DNA from: Thermoplasmatales archaeon
Lineage (GTDB): Archaea > Thermoplasmatota > Thermoplasmata > Thermoplasmatales > GCA-001856825
Reading direction: 5' to 3'
NCBI GenBank assembly: GCA_026127935.1
Contig: JAJSLL010000015.1
Location: forward strand, 1-42,470
DNA: 42,470 nt
Shown here piece after piece: positions 24,803 to 32,553 of the stretch. Both the position numbers and the translations under genes were made by a program. Each line of letters opens with the position of its first letter. The first letter of the stretch is position 1. The notes under the pieces were generated by a model, which made no database searches, was not told the DNA's origin, and was given only the letters and a program-made list of their open reading frames with translations.

Positions 24803-26065
24803 CTAGATTATTAATTCTTCCTGGTCTACGTTCCTGCTCGTGACCCCTAGATCTGCAACATCGATTTCCATATTCCCGTAAAGTTTTGCCTTTTCTCTTC
24901 CGGAGAATAACGCAGAAGCCAATCTACCTGCTGAATCCGCCTTCATTATGCCACTTCCACTGCTTCCATTTACAACCGAGAGATTCATGTATTTTTCCAG
25001 CACGTATGTTCCATCCATATTGTTCATGGAATAGAAACCTGCCCAGCTTGCGAGCATGCGTGCGTCGTGAAAGGCTGGTATGTATTCTCTTAGGACTGTG
25101 TGAAGGTTATTAGAATAATATTCTGCATCAGCGATTGGGTCATCTTCAAGACCGAAAGCTCTTCCTACACCCTCACTGTACGATACCCAGAAAGTCTTTG
25201 ATTTGGGATCAGGTCTAAGGTCAATGGCGGGACCTGGAAGAATAGTGAATGGAAAAATGTCTTCGATTCCGGTAACCCTTCTTGAAATCATCTTTGAAAT
25301 TCCGTCACTTTGCAGTTGAAAAACCTGAACTTTTTTAGGTTGTGTGAAGGCATCAATTCCCAGCGGGCTAAGAAGATCGCTGGTCCAGACGTCTGTCGCC
25401 AGAAGGAACTGATCCGCAGAGATGACTCCAGCAGACGTGTACAGTGACTCGACCACCTTGTCTTGCCATATGAATGGCTCACCTGGAAAGTTCAACCTGG
25501 ATCGTGGAGCTAGATTCAACTTTTCCACCTTCGTGTTGAATTTGAACACTGCTCCCAGTTTATTTAACTGCTGGAAGTAATATGAGGCCAAGAGGTCGGG
25601 TTCAAGGATCCCACAATTTTCACCCACTAGACCACCAGAAATATTTTTGAGATTCATTATCTTGCTTGCTTCCGGGTCTGGTTCAACCTGGATACCAAGA
25701 TCTGTGATTTCTTCTCTAGTTATTATCCTTGACTTCACTCTCTTTAGAATTTTTTTGACTGCTACAGAATTCAACCTCTCCTCGTCCATCAAGAATAGGT
25801 ATCCGTTAGAATGCATTCCGAGATTGAACCCTTTGTCTTGTATATCTTTGTAAAACGAGATCGAAGATGAAGCAAGCTTATAATTTGTATCTGAAGTGAA
25901 GACATCCCTGAATGCAGCATCACTCTTCGCAGTATTCCCCTGGGCGTAGGTACTCCATTTGTCAAGAATACAGATTCTCAAGTCGGGGTTGTCCAACTTG
26001 ATGTGATAAGCAGATGAAAGCCCTGAAATTCCTGCTCCAACAACGACTAGGTCATACTTCTCCAT
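24803..26065 (-). CDS. FAD-dependent amine/amino-acid oxidoreductase (DAO family)
   Basis: The 420-residue flavoprotein starts with the FAD-binding VVVGAGISGLSSAYH (GxGxxG at 10-15) and has the DAO-family end with ASWAGFYSMNNMDGTYVLE, then NGSSGSGIMKADSAGRLAS. It resembles sarcosine/glycine oxidase and related dehydrogenases, which oxidise secondary or primary amines of amino acids. A TATA-like element (26084-26097, minus strand) lies 24 nt before the ATG. The ornithine cyclodeaminase-like gene is 66 bases upstream on the same strand, so the two may serve one amino-acid pathway. Confidence 0.86.
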   Translation of the reverse strand: MEKYDLVVVGAGISGLSSAYHIKLDNPDLRICILDKWSTYAQGNTAKSDAAFRDVFTSDTNYKLASSSISFYKDIQDKGFNLGMHSNGYLFLMDEERLNSVAVKKILKRVKSRIITREEITDLGIQVEPDPEASKIMNLKNISGGLVGENCGILEPDLLASYYFQQLNKLGAVFKFNTKVEKLNLAPRSRLNFPGEPFIWQDKVVESLYTSAGVISADQFLLATDVWTSDLLSPLGIDAFTQPKKVQVFQLQSDGISKMISRRVTGIEDIFPFTILPGPAIDLRPDPKSKTFWVSYSEGVGRAFGLEDDPIADAEYYSNNLHTVLREYIPAFHDARMLASWAGFYSMNNMDGTYVLEKYMNLSVVNGSSGSGIMKADSAGRLASALFSGREKAKLYGNMEIDVADLGVTSRNVDQEELII

Positions 26066-26131
26066 TTACGAAATGAATTGCAAACGTTTATTTAACTGTC
26101 AGGCAATTTCTGGACTTCTCGGTTTGTTCCA

Positions 26132-27037
26132 TCATAACAGGTCCATATTCTTAAGAAGGTGATAGGCAGAAGCGATATCTTCCAAGCCAATTCCCATTGT
26201 CTTAAATATTGTCTTTTTATTTCCTTTATACTTTTGACTTTCTCCAACTACGTCTTTGAACTCAACTGTCTTTCCTCCTTCGTTTACAAAGTCAGAAATT
26301 TCCGAAGATTCCTTGAACGCCTGTTCAAGATGTTCTACTACCACAATATCCGAGCTTCTCATTACAGCTTGTGAAACTTCCCTGTGAGACAGTACGTTTG
26401 CACCTCCAATGTTCAAGTGATAACTTTCAAGAAACGATAGATCACTTATTAGTGGTTCCTTTGAGGAAGTAATACATGAAATAACGTCAGCCCCCTCAAG
26501 AACTGATTTCAGGTCTTCTCTGTAGGAGATATCACAGTGGTACTTTTGTTCCATTTTCTTGACAAACTGCTTTCCATGCTCGGGAGTACGTGAATACACT
26601 CTTATTAGTGAGGGATCGCCTATCTCTAAGATACCTTCAAGTTGTGTTTCTGCCTGAAATCCTGAGCCAATTAATGAAAATACGGAACATTTGCCATGCA
26701 ATATATTAGTTCCAAGTGCAGTGACTGCCCCTGTCCTGACTTGCCCAAGCCTGTTGGCCTCTATTACGGCCATCAGTTCCGACGAAACTGAGTCAAATAA
26801 CAACACCACAAACCTTGCACCCTCCTTTGTAACAACATAAGTCTTGAACCCCGTAATGTGATATTTGTTCATGTATGCGGGCATAGTGCTGAGCACGCTG
26901 GATTCAGAGATAGTGCGATTACGAGAGTCAACTCCCGCAGCATTATTGAAGTATTCTTTAAAGGCATCATTCACTGCATCTATTGCCATTTTCATACCAA
27001 AGTTTGCTTCAACTTCGTGTTCAGTAATATAATACAT
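26132..27037 (-). CDS. ornithine cyclodeaminase / mu-crystallin family enzyme
   Basis: A 301-residue NAD(P)-dependent enzyme of the ornithine cyclodeaminase/mu-crystallin/archaeal alanine dehydrogenase family. Evidence: MYYITEHEVEANFGMKMAID at the start, QVRTGAVTALGTNIL, the Rossmann motif IGSGFQAETQLEGI and DVISCITSSKEPLI. I chose the ATG at 27037 because family members begin just there; an in-frame ATG 39 bases earlier adds a basic tail. Substrate (ornithine, alanine, imino acids) is not decided by the sequence. It precedes the FAD oxidoreductase. Confidence 0.84.
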   Translation of the reverse strand: MYYITEHEVEANFGMKMAIDAVNDAFKEYFNNAAGVDSRNRTISESSVLSTMPAYMNKYHITGFKTYVVTKEGARFVVLLFDSVSSELMAVIEANRLGQVRTGAVTALGTNILHGKCSVFSLIGSGFQAETQLEGILEIGDPSLIRVYSRTPEHGKQFVKKMEQKYHCDISYREDLKSVLEGADVISCITSSKEPLISDLSFLESYHLNIGGANVLSHREVSQAVMRSSDIVVVEHLEQAFKESSEISDFVNEGGKTVEFKDVVGESQKYKGNKKTIFKTMGIGLEDIASAYHLLKNMDLL

Positions 27038-27147
27038 CCAGAACGTAATTCGTATTCTCTTGATACAATTTACCATAGAGGCATTTGCAACTTAGAATAG
27101 GCGCTATTGGTAATTTGTACTTATTATAAAGACTGAAAATGAGCCAG

Positions 27148-27705
27148 TCAACTTAAAGTGCCGGTTACGGAGCCAGTATATCCATTGTAAGTAATGTCAA
27201 TCTGCAGACCTGAAAGTTTCACTGGGGCTCCAGTGGAGTGAAAGACTATGTAAATTATTGCCTGAGATTGGATGTTCGTTGCACCGTTAGCGGGAATCGC
27301 TCCGTTAGAAGACCAAGTGTCCCCGCTGCTCGTGAAGGTGTTCATATAAAGGACCGTCCCATCTGGATTTGTGATTGTAACATTTTCAACTGTCCACCCA
27401 ACTCCAGTGGGTTTGTCACTTCCATTTATCACTTGCATGTGAAATTCTGAAGGGTTACTCAGCTTAGAAGGAGTTGCTAAGTTCAACATTAGCGTCGTCG
27501 TATTTGTTCCAAAGGATTCTTCTGTTATGCTTCCAATTAACGGCGAGGGAGTCGTATAGTGTGAGACAAGAATATAAACAGTTGTTGCCAGTATAACTGT
27601 GACTGCAACCATGAGTATAGTGGCGATGACTGGAGATACAGCTTCATCTTCCGCGATTTGAAGTGGCCAAATTTTCTTACGTGTTTTCCTAACGACATCC
27701 TTCAT
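27148..27705 (-). CDS. archaeal type IV pilin-like protein
   Basis: The 185-residue protein has a basic N-terminus (MKDVVRKTRKKIWPLQIAED), then EAVSPVIATILMVAVTVILA, the hallmark of archaeal type IV pilins (DUF1628-like N-terminal domain), which are cut before the hydrophobic helix by a PibD-type peptidase. The rest is a beta-rich outer domain with many Thr and Asn. An in-frame start at 27813 would add 36 unlikely residues; ATG 27705 puts the basic leader at the usual length, and a TATA-like AAAATATATATTG (27752-27764) is about 50 nt upstream. A second pilin-like gene is at 34151. The 3' piece of pseudogene C lies just upstream. Confidence 0.83.
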   Translation of the reverse strand: MKDVVRKTRKKIWPLQIAEDEAVSPVIATILMVAVTVILATTVYILVSHYTTPSPLIGSITEESFGTNTTTLMLNLATPSKLSNPSEFHMQVINGSDKPTGVGWTVENVTITNPDGTVLYMNTFTSSGDTWSSNGAIPANGATNIQSQAIIYIVFHSTGAPVKLSGLQIDITYNGYTGSVTGTLS

Positions 27706-27813
27706 TTCTTTCCATCTGGTACTCCAGAAGTGTGAAGAAATGCCTAAATGCAATATATATTTTGAGGTCTTCAAAGACTTCGAAAAATGCGCGAAACATT
27801 GATTTTCTAGCAT

Positions 27814-27879
27814 TCACGTGTCCCTGAGTATAGTGAGAGCGCGTTCGAGTAATTCCAGTCTGATCTCAATACATCTTAA
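27814..27879 (-). pseudogene. 3' fragment of module gene C (copy 2)
   Basis: Read on the minus strand after the target-site bases TTAAG, this codes for CIEIRLELLERALTILRDT and a stop (27814-27816). It matches residues near the end of protein C of copy 1 (DRKLVLLNKAISILKRDE). It is separated from its 5' part (30529-30830) by the transposon. Removing the element and one copy of CTTAA joins the two parts in the same frame (...DGPTEL-RCIEIRLELL...). Confidence 0.8.
27875..27879. repeat. target-site duplication CTTAA, left copy
   Basis: CTTAA lies immediately outside the left inverted repeat. The same five bases (30524-30528) lie immediately outside the right inverted repeat. Five identical bases in direct orientation at both ends are what insertion by a DDE transposase leaves. 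Confidence 0.75.
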
Positions 27880-27910
27880 CATTCTAGTTTCCAATACCTA
27901 AATCTGTCTG
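27880..27910 (+). repeat. left terminal inverted repeat
   Basis: Begins CATTCTAGTTTCCAATAC and continues to ...AATCTGTCTG. Its reverse complement occurs at 30493-30523 with three differences (positions 3, 6 and 19). The transposase start codon lies 38 bases further in. Confidence 0.8.
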
Positions 27911-27948
27911 ACCATTGTCATATCTATTCAATGATTTGATAGCTTATC

Positions 27949-28976
27949 ATGCATAAAGAACTGAGGAGAATACTGGAAGCTCCGTGTGATAGGATGTCCG
28001 CTCTCACGGACGTTGATATCCATTCCAAGAGGATAGACCTGTTGGAGCACGTTCTTCTTGCTGAATGCGCTATTGACAGTACGGATCTCACAGATACCGC
28101 TTTTGTAGAGAAAGTCAGTAAATCGCAGCTTTCCAAGCTGAACCTGACCAGGTCATATCAGGTGTTTACCGGAATATTCTACGAACTTCTGGGCACTCAG
28201 ATCAGATCGCACAACACTCACCTGTATGGGAGATACACCATGATACTGGGGATAGATTCAACTTTCATACGCACTTCCATGATGCAGGCAGGAAAATACA
28301 GGAGATCCAAGACCGAGGACGGGATAAAGGTGCAGATTCCAGCGTTGCTTTTTCCTCTCACCCTTCCCATTGATGTACTCGTCACTCCAGCCAACAACAA
28401 CGATTCCCCCTCTTCGATCAGACTATTGCAGACCTGACAGACATTCAGGGAGAGGATTTCCTGAGGTCCTGCATCCGCGTGTTCGACCTGGGTTACTACG
28501 ATCTCGAAAGATTCACCGTTCTCAAGCTTAGGGGCATTCCATTTGTCACGAGGATGAAGAGAAACGCTAGATACTAGATAATAAGGGAATACGCTCACAG
28601 CAGAATCATAAAGTTCGGTAACGGACTGGAGCTCAGATCGGTATCCATAACAGTGGATGGAGAGGAGAGAGATTACCTTACCGACATCTCAGACCTACCG
28701 GACATTTATATCCACTGGATATACTCGCTTCGATGGGATATTGAGACATTCTTCAGGATGATGAAATCGCTCCTGAAAATCGATCATCTCATATCGAGGA
28801 AGCTGAACGGTATCCTTGTACAGATATTCGCATTTCTGTGCGCATATATTGCTCTCCTCATGATTCAGGTAATGCTTCCTGGATGGTCTATGGCAGAGAT
28901 AATAAGATCGCTGAGGCATGGAACATCTCTGCATCTACGGAAGAATGACGATGCATCCCAATTGGGAACAGCGTAA
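27949..28976 (+). pseudogene. broken IS4-family transposase
   Basis: Two frames together make an IS4-type DDE transposase of about 340 residues. The first (27949-28437) has the first catalytic Asp in ILGIDSTFIRTSM. One extra base in a C-run near 28405 shifts the frame, after which the sequence reads FDQTIADLTDIQGEDFLRS and the second Asp in VFDLGYYDLERF. A TAG stop follows RMKRNARY (about 28576). The last part carries the YSLRWDIETFFRMMKSLLK segment with the catalytic Glu (the Y-R-E-K signature of IS4) and ends at 28974-28976. With one frameshift and one stop it is inactive. It belongs to the element bounded by the 31-bp repeats. Confidence 0.88.
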
Positions 28977-28991
28977 CAGTTGTTTATCTGA

Positions 28992-29018
28992 TGGGCCATC
29001 CCCGAAGGGACGGGCCCA
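28992..29018 (+). repeat. GC-rich hairpin after the transposase
   Basis: TGGGCC-A-TCCC-CGAA-GGGA-CG-GGCCCA can fold into a stable stem-loop with a small internal bulge, 15 bases after the transposase stop. It could end the transposase transcript or block read-through into the passenger genes. There is no T-run directly after it. Confidence 0.5.
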
Positions 29019-29209
29019 TGCTTCTCACTTGTAAGAGCACACTGTGATTGGGACCACACAAAATAACCTTTCTATCGCATTCTGAAAGCTTGTAACAGCG
29101 CCATTTCTCAGCAGTGGTATGTTCTGTCAAGTAAGACTATCAAAAACGTCGGCGAGATTCCGAAAAAATGGAGGTCGAGTTCTTAAATATTGGGAACAGA
29201 TGAGATATT

Positions 29210-30157
29210 ATGAAAGTAAAATTTTTGATCACAGCCTTTGTAAGACTGACAGTTATACTATCTATAAGATTCACCGGATTGGCACAAGCAGACAGTTCCT
29301 CTGCGAATACCACAATATCGACAGGAAGTCAATTGAGTTCTCTCCTAAGTTTGCTTCCTAATGGGTATGGCGGATGGAAGAGTACAAATGGTGGACCATG
29401 GACTGCATTGAATGTAACTAGCTATTCTGGGGCTTCCAATGACTCTTTCCAATATGTTCCGACGGAAGGAGGAGCTAATCACGGAGTTGAGGGAGCAGAG
29501 ACAGGAGATGGAGAGGGTGTCATAACCAACACCCATATGACTGTCAACTTCTCTGAGATATCGGGAGAAACGGACAGCATATGGGGTCCTAACGCCTGGA
29601 GTCTACAGGTTAACACCAACTACTTCTTAAGCGATAAATGGGTTCAGGTTGTATATCAAAATAACCTTGATGGGAAATCTTATTTTGGCATATGGGAGTG
29701 GAATGACATTTATTCACTGACAGGGTACAAAGTGTACATGGTGAATGCTGATTTATATACACTCTCAACTTCTATGCTGTTATACGAAAGCCTATACTGG
29801 TACAACGCAACAACCCTTGAGGGAGCTGCTGAGCTTGGTACTCCGAATAACTATACTGCTTTTGCGTTAAATGAACCCGATCTTTACGGGCTCTTTGATG
29901 GACACTGGGCATCAGGCAGCGGTACAATCCTTGGTGCTGGCGGTGGAAGTGAAGCAAACTTCGCCTCTGCAACGGAGACGACAAATGTTGTCGTAAGTGC
30001 TCCTTCGCCATGGGACCAGATTCCAGCTTCAATCATTGTTACCGGGGAATCGAACAATTTGACGCAAGAAGGATACCAAGCATCCTATGAAAACGAAACG
30101 GGAGTCGGTGGTATTGGGTACTACGAGATTGACATGAACATACTATCGGAGACATGA
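29210..30157 (+). CDS. secreted beta-rich protein, transposon passenger
   Basis: This 315-residue protein has a signal peptide (MKVKFLITAFVRLTVILSIR..., likely cut after AQA near residue 27). The mature part is rich in Trp, Tyr, Asn, Gly and Ser, with GGWKSTNGGPWTALN, then WSLQVNTNYFLSDKWVQVVYQNN, typical of an extracellular beta-sandwich. The 'SLQ.NTN.F......WVQ.VYQN' segment recalls a family of secreted proteins of unknown function in acidophilic archaea and actinobacteria (from memory, low certainty). It is intact although the neighbouring transposase is dead. A TTCTTAAATATT (29180-29191) is about 24 nt before the ATG, so its mRNA is leaderless. It forms an operon with the next gene. Confidence 0.78.
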   Translation: MKVKFLITAFVRLTVILSIRFTGLAQADSSSANTTISTGSQLSSLLSLLPNGYGGWKSTNGGPWTALNVTSYSGASNDSFQYVPTEGGANHGVEGAETGDGEGVITNTHMTVNFSEISGETDSIWGPNAWSLQVNTNYFLSDKWVQVVYQNNLDGKSYFGIWEWNDIYSLTGYKVYMVNADLYTLSTSMLLYESLYWYNATTLEGAAELGTPNNYTAFALNEPDLYGLFDGHWASGSGTILGAGGGSEANFASATETTNVVVSAPSPWDQIPASIIVTGESNNLTQEGYQASYENETGVGGIGYYEIDMNILSET

Positions 30158-30163
30158 GAGATT

Positions 30164-30388
30164 ATGAAACGCAATGCTCGTAACACTTTTCCAACCGAAT
30201 TGGCGATTGCTCTATTAATCATTATCATTGTTTTTATCTTTCTAGTACCTATTGTGCCAGTCAACTGGAGTCCTGTGGCCAGTTCCCGGTTTTATGCTTA
30301 TTTTACTATTTTTTATTGGCTGACTCACCATGGAATAATCTACTGGGCAGGTAAATTTATGTGGGGACCGCCTCCACCGATTGCTTAG
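30164..30388 (+). CDS. small membrane protein, transposon passenger
   Basis: A 74-residue protein starts MKRNARNTFPTELAIALLII and has one long N-terminal membrane helix, a second hydrophobic stretch (FYAYFTIFYWLTHHGIIYWA) and a C-terminal WGPPPP. It begins six bases after the secreted protein's stop, with GAGAG before the ATG. Family unknown. Its pairing with the secreted protein inside the transposon suggests that the two work together, for example as anchor or export aid (inference). Confidence 0.7.
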   Translation: MKRNARNTFPTELAIALLIIIIVFIFLVPIVPVNWSPVASSRFYAYFTIFYWLTHHGIIYWAGKFMWGPPPPIA

Positions 30389-30492
30389 AAACAAATTAAA
30401 ATTGTGCAGGTAGTCTGGCAGCCAGTTGAGTAGTACTCAAGGACCTTGTCTAGAGTATTTCGGTTTACGACAAGGAATAGTGTTTCGACGAG

Positions 30493-30523
30493 CAGACAGA
30501 TTTAAGTATTGGAAACTGGAGTG
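30493..30523 (-). repeat. right terminal inverted repeat
   Basis: Read on the minus strand it begins CACTCCAGTTTCCAATAC and continues to ...AATCTGTCTG, matching the left repeat in 28 of 31 positions. It is followed outward by the CTTAA direct repeat. Confidence 0.8.
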
Positions 30524-30528
30524 CTTAA
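30524..30528. repeat. target-site duplication CTTAA, right copy
   Basis: Identical to 27875-27879 and immediately outside the right inverted repeat. It forms part of the coding sequence of gene C (copy 2), read as TTAAG on the minus strand. Confidence 0.75.
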
Positions 30529-30830
30529 TTCAGTAGGTCCATCGTAGATCAATTCCAAATCTTTGATACTTTCCCTTCTGTCTTCGATATGCTTTATAAG
30601 TACTTTTTCGCAATCTCTTTGGTTTTTTCAAAATCACCACTGACTTGTCCAATGCTTAGATTCTTGAAGTAAAGCAGATATGGAAGCCCTGAAATGAAAA
30701 TGTTTCGAGCTACTCTATAATAACCCACTGAGGAATTATCAAATTTTACTTTACTGAAGGAGATCTACAGTTTGAGGTTCTCCCTTTTCCTCCCAGCAGC
30801 TCTGTTCGCTTCGATGTCATCAAAAAATTT
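30529..30830 (-). pseudogene. 5' fragment of module gene C (copy 2)
   Basis: On the minus strand the translation reads FFDDIEANRAAGRKRENLKL, then a stop (TAG, 30765-30767), then ISFSKVKFDNSSVGYYRVAR and NIFISGLPYLLYFKNLSIGQ. This aligns with residues about 1-75 of protein C of copy 1 (for example GYLEVANDVFFSNLIYLLYIKK). Near 30600 the frame shifts and continues LIKHIEDRRESIKDLELIYD, against LIKELERKKSLVLKRSS in copy 1. The rest of the gene lies beyond the transposon. One stop, one frameshift and the insertion make it non-functional. No start codon remains at the expected place (about 30830). Confidence 0.8.
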
Positions 30831-31312
30831 TGCATTTTCACTGATGTTATTACTGCACTGCTCTTGCACTTCGAAACCTTCTAATATTATGAATGTTGAT
30901 ATCTTCTGAAATATAAATAATGGATAATCTCATAAAACCTGATTTACTGGGACTTTCCAGACACGTGTTCTTATTGAAAGATTTTTTGGGTAAGAACATA
31001 ATAATGAAACGGATTCTGTTAAGCATAGATTCTGAAAGTTCTCCTGATTTTCCTGACAGTGATATAAAGGCTTGAACTCCTAATTATCTTTTACCGTGAA
31101 CATTTGATCATTTGCAGTTTTATTTTATTTGTATACGCATGAGTACCATCATTAAAGGCAGAGAGAGCCCGATTCGGGCTCTCTCTTCGATGGCCCCTCC
31201 GCTTGAGTGATGAATCAACAGTTCTGCATAGACTGCTGAAAGTATTTACTGTCTTCCCAATCATTACTTTACTATAAGTCATACTTTGGTTGGTCTTTAA
31301 TACCACCAGATA
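30831..31312. other. spacer between gene C remnant and operator (copy 2)
   Basis: This matches the operator-to-C spacer of copy 1 in length (about 480 against 460 bases). A 71-codon minus-strand frame (31091-31306) exists but is not convincing as a gene. The main structure is an 11-bp perfect hairpin, GAGAGAGCCCG-ATT-CGGGCTCTCTC (31161-31185), flanked by few T's. It could be a regulatory RNA element or a terminator. The spacer of copy 1 also has several inverted repeats, but I see no clear sequence match between the two. Confidence 0.4.
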
Positions 31313-31365
31313 GTTAGAATAACTTTCTAACTTCCCGTTAGTATAAAAATATCAGACTATGTTAG
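31313..31365 (+). promoter_or_regulatory. operator/promoter of the peptide gene (copy 2)
   Basis: A palindrome GTTAGAA-TAACT-TTCTAAC (31313-31331) stands just upstream of a TATA box (TATAAAAAT, 31342-31350). GTTAG recurs at 31313, 31337 and 31361, exactly 24 bases apart, so the promoter holds phased direct repeats as well as the palindrome. The predicted mRNA start is near 31370, followed by GAGGGAG (31372-31378) and the ATG at 31383. A matching palindrome lies at 19554-19571 in copy 1. Confidence 0.6.
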
Positions 31366-31382
31366 TAATTTGAGGGAGAGTA

Positions 31383-31484
31383 ATGATTGAAATATTTACT
31401 CTGGCAATCGGACTCGCTTTGAGCGTCTATTTTACGTTGATAAACCCCATTATCGAGGGGGGAGTTGCTGCAGGTGGCGGATAA
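31383..31484 (+). CDS. 33-residue hydrophobic peptide ending Gly-Gly-Gly (copy 2)
   Basis: It begins MIEIFTLAIGLALSVYFTLI and ends VAAGGG. Like the 31-residue peptide of copy 1 it has a Glu at position 3, one membrane-length hydrophobic helix and a triple-Gly end, although the helix sequence itself differs. It has a clear Shine-Dalgarno GAGGGAG, an upstream TATA box and a T-run after the stop, so it is an independent short gene. It precedes protein A as in copy 1. Function unknown. Confidence 0.78.
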   Translation: MIEIFTLAIGLALSVYFTLINPIIEGGVAAGGG

Positions 31485-31493
31485 ATTCTTCTC

Positions 31494-31500
31494 TTTTTTT
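31494..31500 (+). terminator. T-run terminator after the peptide gene
   Basis: Seven T's follow the peptide stop by nine bases and precede the TATA box of protein A. Archaeal transcription commonly ends at such T-runs. It would release a peptide mRNA of about 130 nt. Copy 1 has T-runs at the same place on the minus strand (19361-19376). Confidence 0.55.
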
Positions 31501-31539
31501 CATTTTCTAACTTTTAATATGGGTTTGGATTGTTTGTAG

Positions 31540-32496
31540 ATGACTTTTCCTAAAGAACAGGGGATCTGCCCATTCTGCAAGAGAAAGTCATTCATAACCA
31601 GGAAGTGGGTCCTGAACAACTATAAGACTAGGTATAGTTACACCATTTATCATCACGATGGGTTCGTCCACTATTCCAATACAACTCCGAATAATGCCAG
31701 AGTATTCAAGAAGGGAATTATAGAAAAGGTTTTGATAGAAACCATAAACTCAGAAAATTTCAAAGATGGATTGTTTCTGACGCGAGACATCAAGAAGAGA
31801 CTCCAAAAGGAGTATCAGGAAATAAGCTCAGATACTCTTAGAGAAAATCTTCACAGGCTAGTTGAGATTGGCATGCTGGAGAAAGTCAGAAAAGGGAGGC
31901 AGATCTACTTCCTCAATGCTATATTTAAGGACAGACTCAGCTATGTTTTCGACTCGGTTAAGTTCTCCCTCGGCGATACAAATGAAGATACACTATTCAG
32001 GAGCCATGTTTCTATCTATAACATTAGAAATGACAAAACCTGGCCACTGTATTTTCTGCCATACCGAATTTTTGGTGATACAGACATTACCTATGATAAA
32101 ATGAGATTTAAGGCAATTGACTTGACAAATAATGAGGACTTAAAGGTTCTACTTATTGAAGACAATCCAAGGGAAAAAAGAATTTTGATAAGACTGAATA
32201 AACCTCTCTTCCCGAATGAAAACATGAAAGTAAGGTTTGATTATGATTGGCAGGAACCTAGGCAGAATTTTGTTTTCACAGCTGCAACTCATATGAACGC
32301 ATTTGAGATCGTTCTCTCCAGCAACTATCCGCTCAAGATTCAGGCATCCCGAACTATTTCTACTATGAACGAGCTCAAGGATCTGTCGAAAGAAGTAGTA
32401 GGAACCAGGACAAAAAAATGGAGATTTGTATATTCCGTGAAGTTGAAATCAATAAGACCATTTTCTGTTCTCCAGTTTAGGTGGAAAAGGACTTGA
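31540..32496 (+). CDS. module protein A (copy 2): CxxC/HHxxxxH motif plus winged helix
   Basis: The 318-residue homologue of the protein at 18370-19338. Putative metal ligands C10, C13 and H38/H39...H44 (IYHHDGFVHYSN) sit at identical positions. Trp 23, Asn 26 and the RYSYTIYHH stretch are also shared. The winged helix follows (TRDIKKRLQKEYQEISS, then LHRLVEIGMLEKVRKGRQI). The beta-rich domain contains DWQEPRQNFVFTAATHM and ends FSVLQFRWKR. A TTTTAATAT (31512-31520) is 24 nt before the ATG, giving a leaderless mRNA, and a half-site TTCTAAC (31505-31511) abuts this TATA box. Both copies are full length, so selection probably keeps them. Family unknown. Confidence 0.84.
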   Translation: MTFPKEQGICPFCKRKSFITRKWVLNNYKTRYSYTIYHHDGFVHYSNTTPNNARVFKKGIIEKVLIETINSENFKDGLFLTRDIKKRLQKEYQEISSDTLRENLHRLVEIGMLEKVRKGRQIYFLNAIFKDRLSYVFDSVKFSLGDTNEDTLFRSHVSIYNIRNDKTWPLYFLPYRIFGDTDITYDKMRFKAIDLTNNEDLKVLLIEDNPREKRILIRLNKPLFPNENMKVRFDYDWQEPRQNFVFTAATHMNAFEIVLSSNYPLKIQASRTISTMNELKDLSKEVVGTRTKKWRFVYSVKLKSIRPFSVLQFRWKRT

Positions 32497-32507
32497 AAGT
32501 TTTCGAG

Positions 32508-32539
32508 ATATTGTTGGCAACATTCAATATTGTTGGCAA
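32508..32539 (+). repeat. 13-base direct repeat before protein B
   Basis: ATATTGTTGGCAA occurs twice (32508-32520 and 32527-32539), separated by six bases, in the 57-base gap between genes A and B of copy 2. It may be a short tandem duplication or a pair of binding sites controlling B. The equivalent gap of copy 1 lacks it. Confidence 0.5.
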
Positions 32540-32553
32540 AATGTGTGATTCAG

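Larger units (their letters stand above)
27880..30523. mobile_element. 2,644-bp transposon with passenger genes
   Basis: The element is bounded by imperfect 31-bp inverted repeats (28 of 31 bases agree) and by CTTAA direct repeats. From left to right it holds a decayed IS4-type transposase (27949-28976), a GC-rich hairpin (28992-29018), a secreted protein gene (29210-30157) and a small membrane protein gene (30164-30388). It is inserted in module gene C (copy 2) and splits it. Since the transposase has a frameshift and a stop, the element can now move only if a transposase is supplied elsewhere. It is also possible that the IS4-type gene is a nested insertion; I saw no separate ends for it. 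Confidence 0.8.

Noticed and set aside
28218-28598. A 126-codon frame antisense to the transposase
   Set aside because: It covers the conserved DDE region of the transposase and looks like a shadow.
31161-31185. The 11-bp hairpin as a CRISPR repeat
   Set aside because: It occurs once, with no spacers or further repeats. No CRISPR array or cas gene is in the window.
31091-31306. A 71-codon minus-strand frame in the spacer of module copy 2
   Set aside because: No family, no promoter of its own, and it covers the perfect hairpin. I saw a slight likeness (LSxxxDG) to the 142-codon frame of copy 1, too weak to use.
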